Assembly (NCBI RefSeq): GCF_003287275.1
Contig: NZ_QEVW01000012.1
Coordinates: forward strand, 62,001 to 126,000
Direction of reading: 5' to 3'
Origin: Paenibacillus taichungensis
GTDB lineage: Bacteria; Bacillota; Bacilli; Paenibacillales; Paenibacillaceae
Length of the DNA: 64,000 bases
The translations under genes and the position numbers were made by a program. The notes beneath the pieces were generated by a model that made no database searches, was not told the DNA's origin, and saw only the letters and a list, made by a program, of their open reading frames with translations. This document shows positions 6,381 to 15,264 of the stretch, one piece after another (within the stretch, counting starts at the first letter, position 1; every line of letters begins with the position of its first letter).

Positions 6381-7862
6381 TTATTCAGCTTGCCAGATAT
6401 CGTTCAGCTTCCAATATGACAACCCATTTACTTGAGTCTCTCCGCCCTCAGTGATGAGTTCAATATATGAGAGCTTCCCACTCGGATAGATACGACTTGT
6501 CATCGTAGCTTGCCCTTCATTTGCGAACATTTCAATGGATGACCGATCCAGAAATACATGTAGTGTCAGCCGTCCCTCAGCATTTAAGTCTGCACGACGA
6601 ACGCCATCCGTCTTCTTCCCTGATTTGGAACAATCAAGCTTAAGCTTCTGATCTGGAATGGAATAAGTAATTACCGTTTCCTCCTGATCTGTACTGCGAA
6701 GCTTCAAGCCTACCCGTTCCGCACTTGTCTTCGTCAGGTCGAACACGACTTTCACTTCAAGCAGATCCGCTTCAACTTCTGTCATGGAACTTCCTGAAAT
6801 CACGTGATTCTGATACACAACATGTTCTCTTTGGCGAAGCAGCTTCATTTCTTCTACCGGATTCATCAGAACCTTGTCATTTTCACCCAATGTAAGTACA
6901 CGTGGGATGGTGAGCGCACCGCACCAACCGTCTGCTTTTGTTGGCATATCCGCTTCCCACATATCCATCCAGCCAATCGCAATCCGGCGACCTTGATCAT
7001 CTAAGAAGGTTTGAACCGCGTAGAAGTCATGACCATGATCAAGCTCAATGAACTCTCCATGCTTGTATTTATTATGTTCATAATCATATTCCCCAACATA
7101 GTACCCAGTCTGGAATAAGTTATTGTACTGATCTCCTTGCGCATCAATACCTTGAGGAGAGAACATAAATACATGCTGGCCGCCTAGTTCAAAGAAATCC
7201 GGGCACTCCCACATGAAGCCCATATCTTTGTCTCCCTGTAAAAGCACACCATGATAGGTCCACGTTCTAAGATCCGCAGATGTATACAGAATAACACGCG
7301 GTTCCTCTTCTTTCGTACTGTTCCCCAGGATCATGTACCATTTACCCTCATGTTTCCATACCTTCGGATCACGGAAATGCTGGGAGCTATCAGCCGGAGG
7401 TTCAGCGATCACGGGATTCTGTTGTAATTTTGTGAAATGAATGCCGTCTGTGCTTACTGCCACGTTTTGATTTTGGAAAAAAATATTGTTCGGTTGATCA
7501 ATGTAATGATGTCCAGTATAGATCAATGTCAGTTCGCCGTTATTATCAACTGCGCTGCCTGAGAAGCATCCGTCCAGATCACATGCATCTCCAGGAGCTA
7601 ATGCAATCGGACAATGCTCCCAATGCACAAGATCTTTACTTTTGACGTGACCCCAGTGCATGGGTCCCCAGTTCTCATCATACGGATGATGTTGATAGAA
7701 AACGTGATATTCGCCTTTATACTGAATTAATCCATTTGGATCGTTAATCCAGTTTGCTGGTGCCATAATATGATAGCCTAAGCGGTAACGCTTGTTCATT
7801 TTCCCTTCTGCCTGTTTCAAAGATTCCTCAGCTTGCTTCGTATTGTTGTAAAAAGTGTTCAT
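6381..7862 (-). CDS. GH32 sucrose-6-phosphate hydrolase / invertase
   Basis: Hydrolyses sucrose or related beta-fructosides in the cytoplasm. GH32 signatures are clear: WINDPNG with the nucleophile Asp41, FRDPKVW for transition-state binding, and WECPDFFELG with the acid/base Glu. The beta-propeller is followed by a C-terminal beta-sandwich containing DRSSIEMFANEG. Length 493 is normal for SacA/ScrB. Because its neighbour is a LacY-family proton symporter and not a phosphotransferase, the in vivo substrate is probably free sucrose. An ATG at 7862 follows GGAGG. It lies 11 bases after the permease gene, so the two form an operon controlled by the LacI regulator upstream. Confidence 0.93.
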   Translation of the reverse strand: MNTFYNNTKQAEESLKQAEGKMNKRYRLGYHIMAPANWINDPNGLIQYKGEYHVFYQHHPYDENWGPMHWGHVKSKDLVHWEHCPIALAPGDACDLDGCFSGSAVDNNGELTLIYTGHHYIDQPNNIFFQNQNVAVSTDGIHFTKLQQNPVIAEPPADSSQHFRDPKVWKHEGKWYMILGNSTKEEEPRVILYTSADLRTWTYHGVLLQGDKDMGFMWECPDFFELGGQHVFMFSPQGIDAQGDQYNNLFQTGYYVGEYDYEHNKYKHGEFIELDHGHDFYAVQTFLDDQGRRIAIGWMDMWEADMPTKADGWCGALTIPRVLTLGENDKVLMNPVEEMKLLRQREHVVYQNHVISGSSMTEVEADLLEVKVVFDLTKTSAERVGLKLRSTDQEETVITYSIPDQKLKLDCSKSGKKTDGVRRADLNAEGRLTLHVFLDRSSIEMFANEGQATMTSRIYPSGKLSYIELITEGGETQVNGLSYWKLNDIWQAE

Positions 7863-7873
7863 ATGTTTTCCTC

Positions 7874-9118
7874 CTATGCTGGTTCAATATGCGAGTTAGG
7901 TTTAGGATCCAGCTTATTCAAGTTTTTCGGCTCTCTCTTTAAGGTAAAGATTGAGATTGTCGTAAAGGCAAATACGAATATCCCCATAAGAACATAAGTA
8001 TTCGAGAAACCTCTGATGTCATAAAGCGTACCAGCGATGGGTGAGAAGATCGAAGCTCCTACCTGACTCGTAAACTGGAAACCAACCAGATACAAGATCG
8101 ATGACAAACGCGTGTCGAAATTAGCAGCCAAGTATTTGAATACAGAGATTAGCATAATGGGCAGTTCCAATGCATGAATCAATTTCATAGCCGAGATACC
8201 GTAAGGTCCGATAACGAGGCCGGAACCCATAATACGGAATGCCATTAAGAACCCTGCCAATATCAGGCCCTTCTTAGCTCCAGTTTTGTTTACAATAAAT
8301 GGTGCTAGGAACATCATGCCTGCTTCCAGGAACACTTGGAAAGAATTTAAGTAACCGTATACTTGATTGCCTAATGCAGTGCTCGAGAATGTCGATGAGA
8401 AGTAAATCGGGAATTGCTGATCATACACATTGTATATACACGTAACTCCGAGCACATATAAAATGAAGTACCAAAAATGCTTATTCGCAAACAAATTACC
8501 GACTTGTTTAAAGTTAATGGATTCAGCTCGTTCCATCTCGGATTCTGTCATCTCGACCTTGATTGTCATCATGATGATGAACAGAACGATAGCAGAGACG
8601 GATGCAATCCAGAAGTTAATGTTCGGGTTGATATTAAAGAACTGACCAGCAAAGAATGTTGCTGCCGCCCAACCTAGCGAACCCCACATCCGAGATTTAC
8701 CATATTCAAAGGCATATTTACGGCTGACTTTCTCGACATATGATTCAATAGCACCAATTCCGGCCAAGAAAGAAACACCCAGGTATAGTCCACCTACCAC
8801 TGCACCAAGAAATACATTGTACTGAAGTAAAGGTCCGTAGATAAAGATATAGAATGGACCAACAAGTAAGAGCAAACCGCTAATTAGAAATAAAATATGC
8901 TTTTTCAATCCGATTTTATCCGAAATATAGCCATAAAGCGGTTGCATACATAACGCAAAGATAGCGTTTACAGTAAAGATAATACCAGTCTCAGCACCAT
9001 TCAGACTGATTTCTTGCCCCAGCCAAATAGAGAACAATGAATAACTTGCTGACCATGTAAAAAAGAAAAAGAAGAAATAGGCGCTTAGTTTCCAATACAT
9101 GCTCTTTGAATGTCTCAT
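7874..9118 (-). CDS. LacY/CscB-family sugar:proton symporter
   Basis: A 414-residue permease with about twelve membrane helices. The N-terminus (YWKLSAYFFFFFFTWSASYSLFSIWL) and the loop YGYISDKIGLKKH between helices 2 and 3 are typical of the oligosaccharide:H+ symporter family (LacY, CscB). With a GH32 enzyme downstream and a LacI-type regulator upstream, sucrose is the likely substrate. Translation should start at the ATG at 9118 with AGAGGAG nine bases upstream; the frame continues to 9196 but that part holds the cre site and promoter. Confidence 0.9.
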   Translation of the reverse strand: MRHSKSMYWKLSAYFFFFFFTWSASYSLFSIWLGQEISLNGAETGIIFTVNAIFALCMQPLYGYISDKIGLKKHILFLISGLLLLVGPFYIFIYGPLLQYNVFLGAVVGGLYLGVSFLAGIGAIESYVEKVSRKYAFEYGKSRMWGSLGWAAATFFAGQFFNINPNINFWIASVSAIVLFIIMMTIKVEMTESEMERAESINFKQVGNLFANKHFWYFILYVLGVTCIYNVYDQQFPIYFSSTFSSTALGNQVYGYLNSFQVFLEAGMMFLAPFIVNKTGAKKGLILAGFLMAFRIMGSGLVIGPYGISAMKLIHALELPIMLISVFKYLAANFDTRLSSILYLVGFQFTSQVGASIFSPIAGTLYDIRGFSNTYVLMGIFVFAFTTISIFTLKREPKNLNKLDPKPNSHIEPA

Positions 9119-9164
9119 ATCGAACGCTCCTCTAAGTTGAACATTTAATGTGAATGTAAGCACT

Positions 9165-9179
9165 TTAATGCGCTTGCAA
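9165..9179 (-). promoter_or_regulatory. cre site (CcpA box)
   Basis: Minus-strand TTGCAAGCGCATTAA fits WTGNAANCGNWNNCW at 14 of 15 positions. It lies just downstream of the sucrose promoter, where CcpA would block elongation. Confidence 0.65.
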
Positions 9180-9184
9180 AATCG

Positions 9185-9213
9185 ATTATATGTCAACCGG
9201 TTTCATATGTCAA
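9185..9213 (-). promoter_or_regulatory. Sucrose operon promoter, consensus sigma-A
   Basis: Minus-strand TTGACA (9208-9213), exactly 17 bases, then TATAAT (9185-9190). Both hexamers are perfect, so tight repression is expected. Confidence 0.9.
9189..9207. promoter_or_regulatory. LacI-type operator A, in the promoter spacer
   Basis: TATGTCAACCGGTTTCATA, a palindrome centred on CCGG, fills the spacer between -35 and -10. Arms resemble operator B. Confidence 0.7.
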
Positions 9214-9225
9214 CCGATTGACATA
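9206..9225. promoter_or_regulatory. LacI-type operator B, over the -35 element
   Basis: TATGTCAACCGATTGACATA: eight-base arms TATGTCAA/TTGACATA around a 4-bp centre. It covers the -35 and abuts operator A. Confidence 0.75.
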
Positions 9226-9233
9226 TTTTCGAA

Positions 9234-9278
9234 AGAAAAAGGAGCTTCCCTTAATCCCAGCATCCAAGGGTTAGCTCC
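9234..9278 (-). terminator. Terminator of the LacI-type regulator gene
   Basis: Minus-strand GGAGCTAACCCTT pairs with AAGGGAAGCTCC and is followed by TTTTTC. It isolates the regulator gene from the sucrose promoter. Confidence 0.85.
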
Positions 9279-9323
9279 ATCCGTCTTGTATTCGAAAATT
9301 TTGTAGTGATATGAACATTAGAG

Positions 9324-10307
9324 TTACACTGTACCAGCTTCAATAAGTTTCACAGGCAGATACGTTTCTCGCGGCACCTTACTGAATTCACCTTCAATTT
9401 CTTTAATAACTAGCTCGACAGCAGATCTTGCAATTTCCTGTATAGGTTGCTGAATCGTCGTTAATTCAGGAAGCAAGTTACGAGTCGTTTCGGTTCCGTC
9501 ATAACCAATGACACGAATATCTTCAGGAACACGTTTACCACGTTGTTTTGCTTTAACAATAAATGAAGCTGCCACCAAATCATTACTCGCAAACAGTCCA
9601 TCTACTTCGGGATGTTCATCAAGCAAACGCCCAATCGGTTCATCGTGATTCTGTTGATGGAATGGATCATATACTTCATAAGTGATCGCCTGGCGACCAT
9701 GCTGTTCCATGACATCTTCGTATGCTTTTCTTCTTAAGCTTGCAGGAGTTTCCAATTCGACAGGTCCATTAATATGCAGGATGTGCTTGCATCCCTTCTC
9801 AATCAGCAGCTCGGAAGCCATTTTTCCGCCCATGTAATTATCCGATCCTACGACAGGAATTGTATCCGATAAGAAGCGATCAATCGCAACGACTGCAATA
9901 TTTTTCTGATCATAATTCACAATACCTCGGTTATGTGTTCCTACGATAATGCCGTCAACTTGATTGCGCATCAGCATATCCACATATGCTTCTTCTTTAT
10001 CAAGCTGATTCAAGCTATTACAAATCAGTAGTTTAAAACCTGATGAGGCACAAATATTTTCAATATGAAAAGTCAACTCTCCAAAAAAGGGGTTGCTTGT
10101 TGTGGGTATGATTAATCCAATGAGGTTGGTTCGTTTACTAAATAATGACCGAGCTATATCATTTGGAAAATAATTTAGCTGCTGCATCGCGTCATGGACT
10201 CGATTCTTTGTTTCCTCACTTATGTAACCTCGATTGTTAAGCACCCGAGAAACCGTCGTAGGTGAAACTCCTGCTAAATCTGCAACATCATTAAGTTTAG
10301 GTTTCAT
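9324..10307 (-). CDS. LacI-family repressor of the sucrose genes
   Basis: A 327-residue LacI/GalR protein: N-terminal helix-turn-helix KLNDVADLAGVSPTTVSRVLN, hinge YFPNDIARSLFSKRTNLIGLIIP, and a periplasmic-binding-protein-like sensor domain with DGLFASNDLVAASFI near the end. The ATG at 10307 follows AGGGAGC; ten further codons upstream are not preceded by a ribosome site. It is transcribed in the same direction as the permease and hydrolase but separated by its own terminator. The two palindromes at 9189-9225 are its probable targets; the inducer would be sucrose or a fructoside. Confidence 0.92.
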   Translation of the reverse strand: MKPKLNDVADLAGVSPTTVSRVLNNRGYISEETKNRVHDAMQQLNYFPNDIARSLFSKRTNLIGLIIPTTSNPFFGELTFHIENICASSGFKLLICNSLNQLDKEEAYVDMLMRNQVDGIIVGTHNRGIVNYDQKNIAVVAIDRFLSDTIPVVGSDNYMGGKMASELLIEKGCKHILHINGPVELETPASLRRKAYEDVMEQHGRQAITYEVYDPFHQQNHDEPIGRLLDEHPEVDGLFASNDLVAASFIVKAKQRGKRVPEDIRVIGYDGTETTRNLLPELTTIQQPIQEIARSAVELVIKEIEGEFSKVPRETYLPVKLIEAGTV

Positions 10308-10505
10308 TAATTGCTCCCTGCCTTCTTTCCATACCATATGTCCAATTATCCCTCCATTTTAACATGGTTAAACGTGAAAGGACATGCACCAGCCTATAAG
10401 AGTCGCAGCTCAAATGAAAACGACAGCCCAGTAAATTACTGTTCTGCCGTTATAATAAACAGGATATTAATTGCATGCATGATGATCAAGCGAGCACATC
10501 TGCTC

Positions 10506-11588
10506 TTACAAATTCAGATCATCTGCGAGTGCTTCAACTCCTGTGAAGATGGAATCCCCATAACCCCAGAAGTTGTTGAAATCAATAACATAAATTTTCT
10601 TGTTTTTAATTGCGTTAATACTTTGCAATTGCTTGTTGGCTAGCAGCTTTTCAATCGTTTGTTCCGGATCAATACCGCCGGCATATTTCGAAATAATCAT
10701 GGCATCTGGATTGATCTCGATTAGCTTCTCCAAACTGAGCGTGCCTTCTTCGTTAATCAGCATATTATGCATATTGATTAATGACATTGCACTTTCAATA
10801 AATGTGTCTCCATTTCCGTTGTACACTCCAATGGTTCCATCACCATTATCAAAGAAAGATGCATAATTGATCGTTTCAGCGCTTGCCCGAGCCGATAACG
10901 CTTTCTCGCGTGCTTTGAGCTGTTCGATATATGCCGCTGCATTCGCTTGTACGTTAAATATTTCACCTAGCTCAGTGATATCCTGATATAGATTATCTAA
11001 TTTTGCATCTGTAACGCTAGTACTTTGTACATATGTTTTGATGTTCATCTCATTCAGACTGTTTACAGTGCCAACGCCCCAATCAGCATCTTCAAACAAT
11101 CCCCCACGCCCCATAACCAGGTCAGGAGAAGCACCTATGGTTACTTCTTTGCCTACATAACCTTCAGATAACACAGGAATTTTTTTGAAATCTTCAGCAA
11201 TATCATCAGGCACATTGCCAAACAGCGCCGCTACGCCAACAATCTTGTCAGTCAAACCAAGACGAATCAATAACTCCGCTGCACCTTGTGTATTGGCAAC
11301 CACTCGTTCAGGTGCTTTATCAAAGGTTTGTTCCTTTGCCACCCAGGTGCCGTTTTCAGTTGTATAGTTTGAAACAACGATTGGGTATGTTGTTTGAGCT
11401 GCACCTGTAGCAATTTCATCCGTTTTTTGCTCATCTGTTGAAGCATTCGTAGCGCTATCCGTCACGGCTCCCTGTGAGCTTGTGTCTGCATCGTTGCTGC
11501 TACCATTACTACTGGAGCAAGCTGCAAGCACCAGAACAAGTGCAGTAATTAAACAAAGGATTGCTCCTTTTTTTACTCGTAAAAACAT
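10506..11588 (-). CDS. Iron-siderophore ABC transporter substrate-binding lipoprotein
   Basis: A 360-residue class III (FhuD/FeuA-type) binding protein. A signal peptide ends in the lipobox LAAC (Cys24), then comes a Ser/Thr/Asp-rich linker and a two-lobed domain beginning with KAPERVVANTQGAAELLIRLGLTDKIVGVA. Such proteins capture ferric siderophores outside the membrane. A perfect Fur box and promoter lie upstream, so it is iron-repressed. No FecCD permease or ATPase is present within the window, so it must use a transporter encoded elsewhere. The ATG at 11588 has a GGGAGAG site. Confidence 0.92.
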   Translation of the reverse strand: MFLRVKKGAILCLITALVLVLAACSSSNGSSNDADTSSQGAVTDSATNASTDEQKTDEIATGAAQTTYPIVVSNYTTENGTWVAKEQTFDKAPERVVANTQGAAELLIRLGLTDKIVGVAALFGNVPDDIAEDFKKIPVLSEGYVGKEVTIGASPDLVMGRGGLFEDADWGVGTVNSLNEMNIKTYVQSTSVTDAKLDNLYQDITELGEIFNVQANAAAYIEQLKAREKALSARASAETINYASFFDNGDGTIGVYNGNGDTFIESAMSLINMHNMLINEEGTLSLEKLIEINPDAMIISKYAGGIDPEQTIEKLLANKQLQSINAIKNKKIYVIDFNNFWGYGDSIFTGVEALADDLNL

Positions 11589-11644
11589 TCAAAATCTCTC
11601 CCTTTTCCTTTTTCTTTTGGCCAATATGTATCATAGTCATTGTC

Positions 11645-11673
11645 AGTATACAGCAAATGTCGAATAACGTAAA
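11645..11673 (-). promoter_or_regulatory. Promoter of the siderophore-binding protein gene
   Basis: Minus-strand TTTACG, 17 bases, TATACT. The Fur box abuts the -35 element on its upstream side. Confidence 0.65.
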
Positions 11674-11679
11674 TGATAA

Positions 11680-11694
11680 TGATAATTATTATCA
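11680..11694. promoter_or_regulatory. Fur box
   Basis: TGATAATTATTATCA is a perfect 7-1-7 inverted repeat (TGATAAT-N-ATTATCA), extended by a further overlapping TGATAA to 11674. Confidence 0.88.
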
Positions 11695-11807
11695 TATTAA
11701 AATTTTCGATTTATAGAGAAGCACATTCCATTCGTGAAATTTCCAATACCGATTAACTATCCATTCTCTAGAAGCTGTCCGTTTCTAGTAGCAAATCCAG
11801 ATAATAC

Positions 11808-11833
11808 AAAAAAAGCCGCTATAATAGCGACTT
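11808..11833 (-). terminator. Terminator of the LOG-family gene; member of a dispersed hairpin family
   Basis: Minus-strand AGTCGCTA/TAGCGGCT stem followed by seven T. The sequence and flanks closely match 48027-48060, and the stem also recurs at 55207-55230. The 340-base interval 11589-11928 otherwise holds only the Fur box and promoter. Confidence 0.8.
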
Positions 11834-11928
11834 TCAATGGGCCATAACCGATTGTCCCAGCCGGCACGTGCCGTCTTCGAACCTTCCACTCAACCCCGTA
11901 ATATTGCCCCTGCCCCTGATATTAAACA

Positions 11929-12495
11929 TTAGTTATATTGACGAATATCAGGCGGTACATAAGTACTTATAAAAGTGTTAATTTCGTCTAAAGAATCTGT
12001 AACAAGTATCTTTTGTCTATCTGTTTTCGTTAGGAAACCTTCTTCAACCATCTTGTCATAAAATTGGCCAATCAGATCATAATAGCCGTTCACATTGTAG
12101 AAGATGCATGGATTGACATGCTGCCCAATTCTCCCCCACGAAATGACCTCTGTAATTTCTTCAAGTGTCCCCGGTCCACCTGGAATTGCAATATAGCAAT
12201 CTGCAAGTTCAATCATTTTAGCTTTTCTCTCATGCATATTGGACACAATAATGATTTTGTTAAGCTGCGCATGGGCCAGTTCTCTCGCTTGCAAAAAGGT
12301 AGGTATAACCCCAGTAACAATACCACTACGTTGAATCACAGTATCCGCGAGCACTCCCATTAATCCCGCTTTTCCGCCACCATAGACTAGTTCATGTTCC
12401 TGGTCAACAATCCAGTTACCTATCTGAACAGCAGCTTTCTCGTAAATGGCGTTGTTACCTTTACTTGCACCACAATATACCGCAATCCGTTTCAA
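11929..12495 (-). CDS. LOG-family protein (nucleoside-5'-monophosphate phosphoribohydrolase type)
   Basis: A 188-residue Rossmann-like protein of the TIGR00730/LOG family. The hallmark PGGPGTLEEITEVISW and GGGKAGLMG are present, along with the conserved arginine in NMHERKAKMIELAD. Family members cleave cytokinin riboside 5'-monophosphates or related AMP derivatives, releasing the base and ribose phosphate; B. subtilis YvdD is a relative. The start is a TTG at 12495, six bases after GGGGGAAC. It stands alone, with a terminator at 11808-11833. Confidence 0.9.
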   Translation of the reverse strand: MKRIAVYCGASKGNNAIYEKAAVQIGNWIVDQEHELVYGGGKAGLMGVLADTVIQRSGIVTGVIPTFLQARELAHAQLNKIIIVSNMHERKAKMIELADCYIAIPGGPGTLEEITEVISWGRIGQHVNPCIFYNVNGYYDLIGQFYDKMVEEGFLTKTDRQKILVTDSLDEINTFISTYVPPDIRQYN

Positions 12496-12641
12496 TTCAG
12501 TTCCCCCTTCTATTCATACTCATTAAAAAATTGCTCTGAAAATCCGATTATAGACTCGGTTGAACAGAAGCTAATCTATGTTATCAAAAAAAGAACAAGC
12601 ATGCTATATTGTTATGGAAATATATGAATATCAACAGTAGA

Positions 12642-13460
12642 TTAGCCGCGCCAACTGCTTACATCACATTGACCATATTCATTATCACCCACAGCAACCA
12701 CCGTACCGTCTGATTTAATGCCAAGAGTATGAGCACAACCCGCAGCAATCGCCACAATGTCACTCCAGTCACCTACATTGCATTGATCGTACTTATTCCA
12801 ACCCACGGCAACCACCGTACCGTCTGATTGAAGGCCTATGGTATGATTACTGCCTGCTGCGATCGCCACTATACCACACCAGTCGTTTACTTCGCATTGG
12901 CCATGTTTATTCCTACCCACGGCAACCACCTTACCGTCCGATGTAAGCCCCACCGTATGAAGATACCCTGCCGCTACTTCAATAATGTCGCTCCAGTCGC
13001 TTATATCGCACTGGCCATACTGATTATTGCCCACAATCGTCACGGTACCATCTGATCTAAGCCCAACGGTATGCCAGTCACCCGCCGCTACTGCAACCAT
13101 ATCACGCCAGCTGCTTACCTCGCATTGGCCTTCATTATTTCGTCCCACAGCAATCACCGCGCCATCAGATTTAAGACCAACGCTACGACGCCAACCCGCA
13201 GCAATTGCTACAATATCTTGCCACTCGTTTACCTCGCATTGATTGTGTATATTCCAACCCACAGCCACTACAGTGCCCTGAGAGGTTAGGCCGATGGAAT
13301 GCGCATTACCGGTGTTCGTCGCCATATGAACATTACCAGCAGCTACCGCCACCATATCGCTCCAACCGTTTACATCACATTGTCCAACTTTATTATCACC
13401 CACAGCCGTCACTGTTCCGTCCGATCTAAGACCAATGGTATGACGTCGCCCCGCCGCTAT
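12642..13460. repeat. Tandem 114-bp coding repeats (RCC1 blades)
   Basis: Seven diverged 114-bp units within the RCC1-like gene; the unit around 13260-13400 is 27 bp longer. The repetition is at both protein and DNA level. Confidence 0.8.
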
Positions 13461-13520
13461 GGCGGTATATTTAGGGCGCTTCTCCTTTAACGCCGCTTCA
13501 ACCGGCGAAGTATAATCCAT
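12642..13520 (-). CDS. RCC1-like seven-repeat beta-propeller protein
   Basis: A 292-residue protein built almost wholly of seven repeats, each about 38 residues: IVAIAAGxxHTxGLxSDGTV, then VAVGxNxxGQCxVxxWxD. The second copy carries an extra nine residues (around HMATNTGNAH). Seven such blades should close into an RCC1-type propeller. There is no signal peptide or other domain, so it is probably cytoplasmic, and no partner can be inferred. The conserved Cys in each GQC(D/E)V is notable. The ATG at 13520 follows a perfect AAGGAGG. Long open frames on the opposite strand here are a by-product of the repeat. Confidence 0.88.
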   Translation of the reverse strand: MDYTSPVEAALKEKRPKYTAIAAGRRHTIGLRSDGTVTAVGDNKVGQCDVNGWSDMVAVAAGNVHMATNTGNAHSIGLTSQGTVVAVGWNIHNQCEVNEWQDIVAIAAGWRRSVGLKSDGAVIAVGRNNEGQCEVSSWRDMVAVAAGDWHTVGLRSDGTVTIVGNNQYGQCDISDWSDIIEVAAGYLHTVGLTSDGKVVAVGRNKHGQCEVNDWCGIVAIAAGSNHTIGLQSDGTVVAVGWNKYDQCNVGDWSDIVAIAAGCAHTLGIKSDGTVVAVGDNEYGQCDVSSWRG

Positions 13521-13680
13521 CTTTTACCTCCTTGAAATAAATTGCCTTAACGCCGTTGCAGTATGAATATTATTTTTTTACATCTTACTCTACAATAAAT
13601 AGTAAATACAACAAATAGAACGGTCGAGCATTGAAATGATTTAGAATGATGTTCATGCCTATTCCGGCTATCCTCACAGT

Positions 13681-13715
13681 AAAAAACCGTTAACTCTTCT
13701 CAGAATTAACGGTTT
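13681..13715. terminator. Bidirectional terminator after the FAD oxidase gene
   Basis: AAACCGTTAA/TTAACGGTTT stem with A-rich and T-rich flanks. The same stem recurs at 19595-19626. Confidence 0.8.
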
Positions 13716-13729
13716 GAAATCGTACCCTA

Positions 13730-15079
13730 TTATAATTTAGCCGGTGGAATACTTTGCGGGTTATTAAATACATTTTTCGGATCGTATTTTGCTTTTACTT
13801 TTCTCAATCTGGCGTAGTTCTTGCCATAATAGGTCGGCCCTGGATTTTTAATACCTTGGTCTGGTACGTTAATGTAGGACCCTACAATATAAGGTTGTAA
13901 TTTCTTTCTCGTGTTCCGAGCTAAAGCAATATTTTTAGCTGCACGGGATGGCTTCACCCATGAGCTGTTCCATTCCACATAAAATTCAGCTTTTCGCCAG
14001 TAAAACGCAGTGGCTTGAGGAGCAACTCGACTTACAGCACCGCCCCAGTTAAGGAAATAGAAACCGGCTGGTGTACCTTCCTCAGCATTTTCCAGAAACT
14101 CACGCATGACTTTGAAGGCTTTATCCGGGAATGGCTGTCTGCCAAAGCCACTGGAAAACTGGTTGCTGTACCTTTGGGTGAGCACGGGATCTGGGGCTAG
14201 CAAAAACTTCGTGGCTGCCCTGTATGGCAGGTACAGAATACTTTTTTTGGTAGGCGTTCCTACGCTAAGAATGGGTTCCAACTGACGGAGGGCTTCAGTC
14301 TTCGAACCGAGGTATACTCCTAACATGCTAACATTTCCGCCTTTTTTGGGACCAACACTTAGTTCACTTCCCAGCTTGTTACTGGCATTAGGTGCCCATA
14401 CTTGCCATTTCTTCACGACTTTTTCGAACTGTTCCCATGGCCATGTGATACTAAATACAGTAGCTTTGGCTGGAGCGCGCCGCACTTTGAATTTATATTT
14501 AGTGTACACACCGAAGTTACCGCCTCCGCCGCCACGTGTAGCCCACAGAAGATCGGAATTTTGCTTTTTGTTTGCCCGAATAATTCGCCCTTTAGCGTCA
14601 ACCATTTCGAGTTCAATTAGATTATCACTGATGAGACCCGTTGTCCTTTGCAGTGGACCAATTCCGCCGCCAGGTGTTATCCCACCAATCCCTACCGTTG
14701 GACTGTCACCAAATGGGGCCATAAAACCTTGTCGAGCCAACGTATCCACGATTCTTCCTACTCGATTACCTGTCTCAACAACGGCCGTTCCGCTTTTTTT
14801 GTTTAACTTGATTCTCTTCATTTCGCTAACGTCGATGACAATACCACCATTGACTTGAGATAGGTTGGACTCTAAAGCGTGCCTCCCACTTCTCGGACGA
14901 ATAGGAACCTTATTTTGACGCGCCCATCTTATAGCATTGGCTACATCCTGTGTTTTTTGAGCAAACACAAAAACTTTAGGGAATCTGTCCGTATGCGGAT
15001 CCCAGTTCTTCCTAGCCACTTCATATCCAGGATCGCCTTTAAACACCACTCGCCCTGTAAGCTTAACTTTTGAAATCAC
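13730..15079 (-). CDS. FAD-linked oxidase of the berberine-bridge (BBE) type, CotQ-like
   Basis: About 449 residues. The N-terminal half is an FAD-binding PCMH domain: VPIRPRSGRHALE carries the histidine that usually binds FAD covalently, and FGDSPTVGIGGITPGGGIG is the flavin loop. In plant BBE enzymes that loop holds a second covalent cysteine; here it is replaced, so single histidyl attachment is expected. The C-terminal motif YYGKNYARLRKVKAKYDPK is the BBE domain. B. subtilis CotQ (YvdP) is a spore-coat relative. The frame opens at a TTG (15091) touching AAGGAG with no spacing, so the GTG at 15079 is taken as the start. Substrate unknown. Confidence 0.88.
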   Translation of the reverse strand: MISKVKLTGRVVFKGDPGYEVARKNWDPHTDRFPKVFVFAQKTQDVANAIRWARQNKVPIRPRSGRHALESNLSQVNGGIVIDVSEMKRIKLNKKSGTAVVETGNRVGRIVDTLARQGFMAPFGDSPTVGIGGITPGGGIGPLQRTTGLISDNLIELEMVDAKGRIIRANKKQNSDLLWATRGGGGGNFGVYTKYKFKVRRAPAKATVFSITWPWEQFEKVVKKWQVWAPNASNKLGSELSVGPKKGGNVSMLGVYLGSKTEALRQLEPILSVGTPTKKSILYLPYRAATKFLLAPDPVLTQRYSNQFSSGFGRQPFPDKAFKVMREFLENAEEGTPAGFYFLNWGGAVSRVAPQATAFYWRKAEFYVEWNSSWVKPSRAAKNIALARNTRKKLQPYIVGSYINVPDQGIKNPGPTYYGKNYARLRKVKAKYDPKNVFNNPQSIPPAKL

Positions 15080-15191
15080 GTATCTATCCAACTCCTTAGT
15101 TATGAAAACATATAATTTTCATTAACAAATTAGGCTGATTCCATATAACCTATGAAGGAGAATCAAGTTGTGTTTGGGCGTATAACAAAAG

Positions 15192-15237
15192 AAAAATATC
15201 GGATCCCGAGCAACCTACGCTCAGAACCCGATATTTT
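15192..15237. terminator. Terminator after the serine hydrolase gene
   Basis: AAAATATCGG/CCGATATTTT arms with an inner GAGC/GCTC pair; T-rich on both ends, so possibly bidirectional. Confidence 0.8.
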
Positions 15238-15264
15238 CGAATGAAATCATTTTCCCTTATGCAA

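Noticed and set aside
12828..13490. Several long open frames on the plus strand inside the RCC1-like gene
   Set aside because: They follow the 114-bp repeat of the minus-strand gene, have no ribosome sites and encode no family.
14325..14858. 177-codon plus-strand frame opposite the FAD oxidase
   Set aside because: Shadow of a strongly conserved coding strand; Pro/Ser-rich with no recognisable domain.
15079..15091. TTG start for the FAD oxidase gene
   Set aside because: It touches the ribosome site with no spacing; GTG at 15079 is more plausible, though not proven.
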